DNA from: Spirochaetaceae bacterium
GTDB taxonomy: Bacteria; Spirochaetota; Spirochaetia; DSM-27196; PXBQ01
DNA: 36,338 bases
Assembly: GCA_007695285.1 (NCBI GenBank)
Contig: REEC01000150.1
Span: 1 to 36,338, forward strand
Direction: 5' to 3'
Below, piece after piece: positions 31,178 through 36,338 of the stretch. A model generated the notes under the pieces. The model did no database searches. It was not told the DNA's origin and worked only from the letters and a program-made list of their open reading frames with translations. Positions within the stretch are counted from its first letter, which is position 1, and each line of letters begins with the position of its first letter. Position numbers and translations under genes: made by a program.

Positions 31178-32659
31178 ATGAGCGCAAAAAGACCCAACTT
31201 CGTTCTCATTACGGCCGACCAGTGGCGCGCGGACACACTCGGAATGCTCTCCAACGAGCACCCGGTCCTGACCCCGCACCTGGACCAGCTCGCCGACGAG
31301 GGGGTGCGATTCTCGCACGCGTGGGCGGACTGCCCGATATGTATGCCGCAGCGCGCGACGCTTCTCACCGGTAAAGCCGGTGCCACGCTTGGCGTCACGA
31401 CAAATTTTCAACACCGTACGCCGGTCGATGCCGGTCGGAGTCTGCCTTCCTTGCTGCGCAACTTGGGGGAATACCAGTCGGTCTGGATTGGGAAGACGCA
31501 CGTCGTGCCCGAACGGGCGCGGTTCGGCTTCGACGAGGTGGTTCTGCACCCCGACGATTACGTCAACCGTCTTGAAGAGGCGGGTTACGGTGGGTTTTTT
31601 CGTGGCCATGGCATCGGTGGCAACGAGGTAGTCCCGGCGCCGAACCCTCTTCCCGAGGCTCTACACTCGTCACGGTGGATCACCGACCGCGCCGTCGAGT
31701 TCATGTACCGTCGCGATCCTGAGACCCCGTTTTTTCTGTGGATCATCTATGAGGCACCACATCCGCCGTTCGATCCGCCGGAGGCATACGTGCGTCTGTA
31801 CGGGAACCAGTCGATCGCTCCACCACGCCCCTCTATGTGGCAAGCTGCGGACGAGCCTGTTGCGTTCAGGCGGCGCCGAATCGCGCATAACTGGGATCGA
31901 CTCTCGCCTGACTGGGTCGCTGAGACCCGGCGCTACTATTATGCTCACCAGACTTTCATCGACTACCAGCTCGGTCGTCTTTTCGGCGAACTCAAGAGTC
32001 GTGGCCTGTGGGATGAGACCGCCGTAATGTTTCACTCGGACCACGGTGAGCACCTCGGCGATTACGGCCTGTTCGGGAAGACCACGTTTTTGCGTGGCTC
32101 CGGCGACGTACCGATGGTCATCAAGCCGCCCGTCGGTAAATCGTGGACACCGGGCAGTGTGTGCGACGCGCCGGTCCAGAACGCGGATATCCCGGTGACG
32201 ATCGCCGATCTTGCCGGTATCGGTCCCCTCGATACGCCGGACGGCATCTCGCTGACCGGACACCTCGCACAACCCGGCGATGCATCTCACCGGGAACGTA
32301 CCGTTTTCGGCGAGTTCGGCGGACCGGACGGAAGCGCCACCGCGATCGGCGACGAGCTTCGCTACATCTGGTACCCCGAAGGTGGTGTCGAGCAGATACT
32401 GCCTGCCTTTGGGACCGACAGTGTGACCAACACCATGGCGACCCTTAGCGCCGAACAACGCGCTACGGCAGAAGCTCTGCGCGATCGTCTGGCAACGTGG
32501 CTCACCGAGCGTGAAAGCCCCACCGCCTCCGATGGTGCTCTCCTGGCCCGCCCCGCAGAGAATCTCACCGCAGACCGCGTCCAGGCGCACCGCGCCCTCA
32601 ATCCGATGGCATGGCGCGGACCTATCCGGTACGGCAAAGGTTACGGCGGCGGGTACTGA
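31178..32659 (+). CDS. Type I sulfatase (formylglycine-dependent, Cys type)
   Basis: 493 residues from ATG 31178, CAAGGA six bases upstream; no signal peptide, so probably cytoplasmic. The N terminus NFVLITADQWRADTLG has the metal-binding Asp residues, and the activation motif CMPQR (C55-x-P-x-R59, followed by ATLLTG) is the substrate of formylglycine-generating enzyme or anSME. FHSDHGEHLGDYGLFGKTTFLRGSGDVPMVIK supplies the second metal site. Such enzymes hydrolyse sulfate esters or phosphonate/phosphate monoesters; the substrate cannot be assigned. No maturation enzyme gene is in the window. Convergent with ileS. Confidence 0.9.
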   Translation: MSAKRPNFVLITADQWRADTLGMLSNEHPVLTPHLDQLADEGVRFSHAWADCPICMPQRATLLTGKAGATLGVTTNFQHRTPVDAGRSLPSLLRNLGEYQSVWIGKTHVVPERARFGFDEVVLHPDDYVNRLEEAGYGGFFRGHGIGGNEVVPAPNPLPEALHSSRWITDRAVEFMYRRDPETPFFLWIIYEAPHPPFDPPEAYVRLYGNQSIAPPRPSMWQAADEPVAFRRRRIAHNWDRLSPDWVAETRRYYYAHQTFIDYQLGRLFGELKSRGLWDETAVMFHSDHGEHLGDYGLFGKTTFLRGSGDVPMVIKPPVGKSWTPGSVCDAPVQNADIPVTIADLAGIGPLDTPDGISLTGHLAQPGDASHRERTVFGEFGGPDGSATAIGDELRYIWYPEGGVEQILPAFGTDSVTNTMATLSAEQRATAEALRDRLATWLTERESPTASDGALLARPAENLTADRVQAHRALNPMAWRGPIRYGKGYGGGY

Positions 32660-32714
32660 TCGGCTGAGTTCCGGCGGCGTCGCACCGTGCATTCGCGAGC
32701 TGTGTCCACCGGGA

Positions 32715-35705
32715 TTATGCACACTCCACGTTATTGCTCACGGACGAACTCCGACGCACCTTGACCTGAAACGACACACCGTCGACCGACAGGTCGGCTG
32801 TGCCGTCGGGCGCGTGAACCTCGGCGAGATCAGCCAAGGCCCAACCGGCAACCGTCTGTCTCCAGTGATCCGGGAGATCGCCGACGATCTCGAGTTCGAT
32901 CCGGTCGGTAACGGCGTACCCGGTCTGTTTACGCAGATCCTGGACGTGGCGGTTCACCTCGTTCGCCCATCCTTCGATCCTCAGATCGTCACTCACTACC
33001 GTATCGAGCGCGACAAGAATGCCGCTCTCCGCGGCAACCGTCGTCCCGTCCTTCCCCTGGTAGCCGACGTCGATCTCATCGGGCGCGAGCTGCCATGTCC
33101 GGGAGCCGCTCGATACGACGACGCGGTCGCCTTCCTGACGCACATGACCGTTGCGCGCCGCGCGGATGAGCTCCTGCATTTCCGGCCCCAATCGTGGACC
33201 GTGGATCTGAGCGGCGGCGAGTGGCTGACGTACCCGAATGCCGGCCTGCTTGCGCAGCGATAACCCCATCCGTGCGATCTGCTGCGTCGTTGCCACTTCC
33301 TGCATCAGCAGGTCATCTTCCGGTTTGGCGACGACGTCCGGCCAGTCGGTCAGGTGCACCGACGCGGCACCGGTCGGATGAAGACCACGATACACCTGCT
33401 CGGCGATGAACGGCGCGAGTGGCGCGAGCAGCTGAGACAGAACCGTCAGCACGTAGTACAGCGTGTCGTAGCCTGATCGTTTCGTATCATCCAGGCCGGG
33501 CGCCCAGAACCGTTTGCGCGATCGGCGAATGTACCAGTTGGTCAGGTCGCCGATGAACTCTACCACCGCCACCGTCGCCGTGTTCGTCGCGTATCCCGCG
33601 AGGCCGCGGGTACATACCGTGACCGCAGCCGCGAGGCGGGCGAGAATCCATCGGTCGAGCTCATCCGCGGGAGACGGCCTTTCGGAAGAATCCGCGGTGT
33701 AGCCGTCGATGTTCGCGTACGTAACGAAGAACGAGTAAGCGTTCCAGAAGGGAAGCAGAACGCGGCGGACGTGTTCGGCGACGTCGGCATCGCGAAACCG
33801 AAGGTCGGCCATTACCGCGGCCGGCGATCCGAGCAGATAGAGCCGAAGCGCGTCGGCTCCGTGTCGGTCCAACAGGATCATCGGGTCGGTATAGTTTCGA
33901 AGAGATTTTGACATCTTCGATCCGTCTTCGGTGAGCAGCGTGCCGTGAACGAGGCAGGAGCGAAACGCCGGCCGGTCCATCACGCCCACGGCGAGCACGT
34001 GCATGCAGTAGAACCACCCGCGGATCTGTCCGGGATACTCGACGATGAAGTCTGCCGGGTAGTGCGACTCGAACCACTCGCGGTTCTCAAACGGATAATG
34101 GCACTGGCCAAACGGCATCGCGCCGCTCTCGAACCATCCGTCGAGCACCTCCGGCACCCGGCGCATCGTACCGGTGCACCCCGGCGTGGTACACGGAAAC
34201 TCGATGCCGTCGAGATGCTGGATGTGCAGATCGGGGAGCCGTCTTCCTGCGCGTTGTTCGAGCGCGGCAGCGGAGTCGGCGACCCATCGCGCTTCGCATC
34301 CCGTGCATTCCCAGACCGGAATTGGGGTGCCCCAGTACCGGTTACGAGAGATGTTCCAGTCGCGGGCGGCATCGATCCATTTACCGAAGCGGCCGTGCTT
34401 GACCGTATCCGGCACCCAGTTGATCTCTTCGTTTGCCGCAAGAAGCCGGTCCTTGATTTTCTCGACACGGTAGTAACACGCATCCATCGCGCGGTAAACG
34501 AGTGGCGTTCGGCACCGCCAGCAGTGCGGATAGTTGTGTTCGACCGTGTCGTGACGCACCACCAAAGCGGCTGCCTTGAGATGCCCGATGATCTTGGGGT
34601 TCGCGTCGTGCACGTTCATGCCGAGGAACTCAGGGACAGCGGCCGTGAAACGTCCTGCCTCGTCCACCGGGTTGCGTAACGCGATGCCTTCGCGGCGACA
34701 TAACCAGTAGTCGTCTTCACCGAAGGCCGGCGCGACGTGCACGATTCCGGAACCCTCGTTCGTCGCGACGAACGAGGCGCCCAAGACTCGGAATGCACCA
34801 GCCGCTGCGTCATCGGCGAAGTACGGGAAGATTGGATCGTACTCCCACCCAACGAGCTCCCGACCCGCGAAGGTCCGTAAGACATCCCTCGAGCCGACGA
34901 GGCCCGCGTTGAACGCGCCGGCTCCGAGGATCCATACCTCGTCTTCGGCGCCGACCGCCACGTACTCGTGCTCGGGGTGAAGCGCGAGAGCGAGGTTGGA
35001 AGGGAGTGTCCACGGCGTCGTCGTCCACGCCAGAAGGTACGCAGGCCGCTGGTCCACCGATCGGCGCGCGCGGAACTTCACGGTCAGCGCGGGATCCTGC
35101 CGCGGTCTCGTGGCGTCGGACTCCCGCGTGTCGGAGGCCGAGAGCGACGTCTCGCACCGGTAGCAGTACGGGACGACGCGGTAGTCGCGGTAGATCAAGC
35201 CTTTCCGGTAACTCTCGGCAAAGACCCAGATCACGCTCTCCATGTAGTCGCGGTCCATCGTGCGGTACGCGTTAGGGTAGTCAACCCACCTGCCGACCCG
35301 GTGCACGTACCGCTCCCACGACTCGTCGTAGCCGGCGACAAGCTCCCGGCACGCGTCGTTGAACCGCGCAATGCCGATCTCGCTCTCAATCTGTTTCTTG
35401 TTCGTGACCCCAAGAGCCTTCTCGACCGCCGTCTCGATCGGCAGTCCGTGGCAGTCCCATCCCCACCTCCGCGGCACGGAGTTTCCGCGCATCGTAAAAA
35501 ACCGCGCGAATGCATCCTTGAGGATCGACACGAACACCGTCCCGGGATGCGGCGAGCCGGTCGGGAACGGCGGACCGTCGTAGAAGATCACCTCGCTCTT
35601 CGACCGTGCCACCGACTTCTCGAAGATTCCCGCTTGCCGCCAGTACTCCGCGACTTGTCGCTCAAGCTGCGGCAGATCGAGTTTGGAACCGACTTCTTCG
35701 TACAT
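32715..35705 (-). CDS. ileS: Isoleucyl-tRNA synthetase
   Basis: 996 residues from ATG 35705, with GAGGAGG just upstream; the frame is open further back only through the leader hairpin. It charges tRNA-Ile. The HIGH motif reads HPGT (residues 53-56, TGSPHPGTVFVS) and the KMSKS loop is intact (597-601). The CP1 editing domain is present (TTTPWTLPSN, 228-237; GIVHVAPAFGEDD, about 320-332), as is DWNISRNRYWGTPIP. A tRNA-binding C-terminal domain with DWPDVV-type and ELEIVGDLPDHW-type segments follows. The HPGT variant and length resemble the eukaryote-like IleRS type known in spirochaetes and others, a class often insensitive to mupirocin. Expression is probably controlled by the attenuator in its leader. 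Confidence 0.96.
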   Translation of the reverse strand: MYEEVGSKLDLPQLERQVAEYWRQAGIFEKSVARSKSEVIFYDGPPFPTGSPHPGTVFVSILKDAFARFFTMRGNSVPRRWGWDCHGLPIETAVEKALGVTNKKQIESEIGIARFNDACRELVAGYDESWERYVHRVGRWVDYPNAYRTMDRDYMESVIWVFAESYRKGLIYRDYRVVPYCYRCETSLSASDTRESDATRPRQDPALTVKFRARRSVDQRPAYLLAWTTTPWTLPSNLALALHPEHEYVAVGAEDEVWILGAGAFNAGLVGSRDVLRTFAGRELVGWEYDPIFPYFADDAAAGAFRVLGASFVATNEGSGIVHVAPAFGEDDYWLCRREGIALRNPVDEAGRFTAAVPEFLGMNVHDANPKIIGHLKAAALVVRHDTVEHNYPHCWRCRTPLVYRAMDACYYRVEKIKDRLLAANEEINWVPDTVKHGRFGKWIDAARDWNISRNRYWGTPIPVWECTGCEARWVADSAAALEQRAGRRLPDLHIQHLDGIEFPCTTPGCTGTMRRVPEVLDGWFESGAMPFGQCHYPFENREWFESHYPADFIVEYPGQIRGWFYCMHVLAVGVMDRPAFRSCLVHGTLLTEDGSKMSKSLRNYTDPMILLDRHGADALRLYLLGSPAAVMADLRFRDADVAEHVRRVLLPFWNAYSFFVTYANIDGYTADSSERPSPADELDRWILARLAAAVTVCTRGLAGYATNTATVAVVEFIGDLTNWYIRRSRKRFWAPGLDDTKRSGYDTLYYVLTVLSQLLAPLAPFIAEQVYRGLHPTGAASVHLTDWPDVVAKPEDDLLMQEVATTQQIARMGLSLRKQAGIRVRQPLAAAQIHGPRLGPEMQELIRAARNGHVRQEGDRVVVSSGSRTWQLAPDEIDVGYQGKDGTTVAAESGILVALDTVVSDDLRIEGWANEVNRHVQDLRKQTGYAVTDRIELEIVGDLPDHWRQTVAGWALADLAEVHAPDGTADLSVDGVSFQVKVRRSSSVSNNVECA

Positions 35706-35724
35706 CTGCACCTCCTCAGGGCAT

Positions 35725-35750
35725 AAAAAAAACCCGCCTTCCGGCGGGTT
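35725..35750 (-). terminator. Leader terminator (attenuator) of ileS
   Basis: On the minus strand AACCCGCC (35750-35743), loop GGAA, GGCGGGTT (35738-35731) and then six more T (35730-35725): a perfect 8-bp GC-rich stem with a T8 tract. It lies between the leader reading frame and the ileS ribosome site, only about 20 nt before the ATG. A terminator here makes sense only as a conditional one. Its 5' arm and loop, ACCCGCCGG (35749-35741), can pair with CCGGTGGGT (35787-35779) over 9 bp, including one G-U, as the antiterminator. Confidence 0.9.
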
Positions 35751-35776
35751 GCATTCATCACGGTCGACGAAGCCGA

Positions 35777-35839
35777 CTACCCACCGGTCTGCTTTGAGGC
35801 GCAAATAATAATGATCGCGATGGTGGTTCGACTGTGCAT
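35777..35839 (-). CDS. Ile-rich leader peptide of ileS (20 aa)
   Basis: ATG 35839 to TAG 35777, product of 20 residues in which positions 7-12 read IAIIII: codons ATC, GCG, ATC, ATT, ATT, ATT. The last codons (ACC GGT GGG TAG) contain the antiterminator arm CCGGTGGGT. A ribosome waiting on uncharged tRNA-Ile would stall upstream of this arm and leave it free to open the terminator; a ribosome reaching the stop codon would cover it and let the terminator form. No Shine-Dalgarno site is present; the predicted 5' UTR is about 3 nt. The family logic is that of amino-acid operon leader peptides; function here is inferred. Confidence 0.8.
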   Translation of the reverse strand: MHSRTTIAIIIICASKQTGG

Positions 35840-35848
35840 ATTACGGGG

Positions 35849-35878
35849 AATATAGTCCGCGCGTGGAGATCGAGTCAA
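35849..35878 (-). promoter_or_regulatory. Promoter of the ileS leader
   Basis: On the minus strand TTGACT (35878-35873), 18 bp, TATATT (35854-35849). The predicted +1 is near 35842, giving a 3-nt UTR before the leader peptide ATG. The -35 overlaps the corrected stop codon of the hicB-like pseudogene. Confidence 0.7.
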
Positions 35879-36068
35879 CACGGCAAGGGTTTGTTGTCTT
35901 TGTGATAGAGCTCGATGGCTTCGTCGACAATTCGGCGCAGCTCATCAAAGACCTTTTTTCGTAGTCCCCGTGGCATCCGCCGGGAATCAGCCCCGGGGCG
36001 CTCCCGACGTAACATTTGTTTTCTTCCGACCATTCGACAATCTTCGCGTATTTCGCGCCGGCTTTCAT
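35875..36068 (-). pseudogene. HicB-like antitoxin, frameshifted
   Basis: Starting at ATG 36068 the frame reads KYAKIVEWSEENKCYVGSAPGLIPGGCHGDYEK, the conserved N-terminal half of HicB-family antitoxins. At an A6 run (35954-35959) the homology moves to the -1 frame, which continues VFDELRRIVDEAIELYHKDNKPLPC to a TGA at 35877-35875. One missing A restores a complete HicB of about 64 residues. The canonical slippery heptamer is not met (the A-site codon would be AGG), so a mutation, or an assembly error in the homopolymer, is likelier than programmed frameshifting. Its toxin partner is also broken. Confidence 0.8.
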
Positions 36069-36109
36069 TTATCCAACTCTCTCATTGCAGCCTGGATTTT
36101 TGGTGGCAT
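36065..36109 (-). pseudogene. HicA-like toxin remnant (N-terminal 14 codons)
   Basis: ATG 36109 begins MPPKIQAAMRELDK, which matches the start of HicA-type toxins (MPPKxRELIRDLE...), then stops at TGA 36067-36065, overlapping the hicB-like ATG by 4 bp as expected for hicAB. Everything from the dsRBD-like core with its catalytic His (usually GSHxxF) is missing, so no toxin can be made. This is a deletion remnant; very short, but the arrangement supports it. Confidence 0.55.
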
Positions 36110-36185
36110 TAGTTCTGCCCCGTGTTAATTGGCGGCATGACGATCTGCGGCAACTGTAATCGGTTGTTCGACAATGTCTCGTTCT

Positions 36186-36338
36186 TCAGACGCGCGATTT
36201 CGTGGCAGCCCAACGTTCCGCCATATCCTTCATCTGCTCTGAGTACTTGGGCCAATTGTGTAGAGTTTCGGGGTCGAAATCTGCACCGTTCGGCCAAATC
36301 AGCGTATGGGTTTCTGGGTCGAGTTCGCCCTGCGCGAA
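36186..36338 (-). CDS. DUF2442 domain protein, C-terminal part
   Basis: The frame is open from the right edge for 50 residues: GELDPETHTLIWPNGADFDPETLHNWPKYSEQM, then a helix and stop. The G-E-L-(N/D)-PET...EWPNGAD(I/F)DPETLY pattern is the end of DUF2442 proteins, small proteins often next to DUF4160 or toxin-antitoxin-like genes. The N-terminal half lies outside the window. Between it and the hicA remnant (36110-36185) I see no gene. Confidence 0.75.
   Translation of the reverse strand, partial: FAQGELDPETHTLIWPNGADFDPETLHNWPKYSEQMKDMAERWAATKSRV

Noticed and set aside
35725-35880. T-box riboswitch for ileS
   Set aside because: No T-box consensus (AGGGTGGNACCGCG) or specifier-stem layout is present; the leader is too short and instead contains an Ile-rich micro-ORF.
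35954-35959. Programmed -1 frameshifting in the hicB-like gene
   Set aside because: The zero-frame codons are AAA AGG, which do not fit an X XXY YYZ slippery site, and the partner hicA is also broken, so decay is more likely.
1-36338. tRNA, rRNA, CRISPR arrays, insertion sequences, attachment sites
   Set aside because: None could be recognised by eye; no repeat-spacer pattern, transposase or integrase frame is present.

Overview
The window is 36.3 kb of GC-rich bacterial DNA (roughly 60% G+C by eye). It is densely coded on both strands, with no rRNA, tRNA, CRISPR array, insertion sequence or phage module that I can recognise. The organism is uncertain. A spirochaete is my best guess, resting mainly on the isoleucyl-tRNA synthetase: its HIGH motif reads HPGT and it resembles the eukaryote-like type found in spirochaetes, among others. 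The overall mix of genes fits but proves nothing.

Layout. 1-4.1 kb: the end of a sugar-acid SDR dehydrogenase, then a fatty-acid-type cluster (fabG, a fabF-like synthase and a methyltransferase on the minus strand, with a divergent fabI). 4.3-9.1 kb: a four-gene MacAB-like export operon (adaptor, ATPase, two different permeases). 9.3-11.9 kb: a CBS-domain protein and an ADP-forming acyl-CoA synthetase, closed by a strong terminator. 12.0-14.9 kb, minus strand: a double-domain DJ-1/PfpI protein, a cyclophilin and a secreted TPR protein. 15.1-17.5 kb: a small membrane protein behind a palindrome-rich promoter, then an HD-GYP membrane protein and a DUF5317 protein. 17.8-23.4 kb: a sugar cassette (class I fructose-bisphosphate aldolase, OtsB-like HAD phosphatase, beta-phosphoglucomutase/GH65 phosphorylase fusion) whose codon choice differs from its neighbours. 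23.4-26.9 kb: TrkH, TrkA and a membrane sensor-like protein. 26.9-30.1 kb: two toxin-antitoxin pairs (RelE-like/XRE and BrnT/BrnA) flanking a DUF1295 protein and a methyltransferase. 30.3-32.7 kb: an alpha/beta hydrolase and a sulfatase. 32.7-36.3 kb, minus strand: ileS with its leader, a wrecked hicAB pair and a DUF2442 fragment.

The most interesting signal is the ileS leader. Between a good promoter and the ileS ribosome binding site lies a 20-residue open frame with five Ile codons among six. It is followed by a perfect intrinsic terminator whose 5' arm can instead pair, over 9 bp, with the last codons of the leader frame. This is the architecture of a ribosome-mediated transcription attenuator that senses Ile-tRNA charging.

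A second pattern is that five genes lack a usable Shine-Dalgarno sequence and have a sigma70-like -35/-10 pair whose -10 box ends 6-7 nt before the start codon (HD-GYP, trkH, relE-like, DUF1295, brnT). The ileS leader peptide is nearly the same, with a predicted 5' UTR of about 3 nt. These look like leaderless mRNAs, and they co-exist with many genes that have textbook GGAGG sites.
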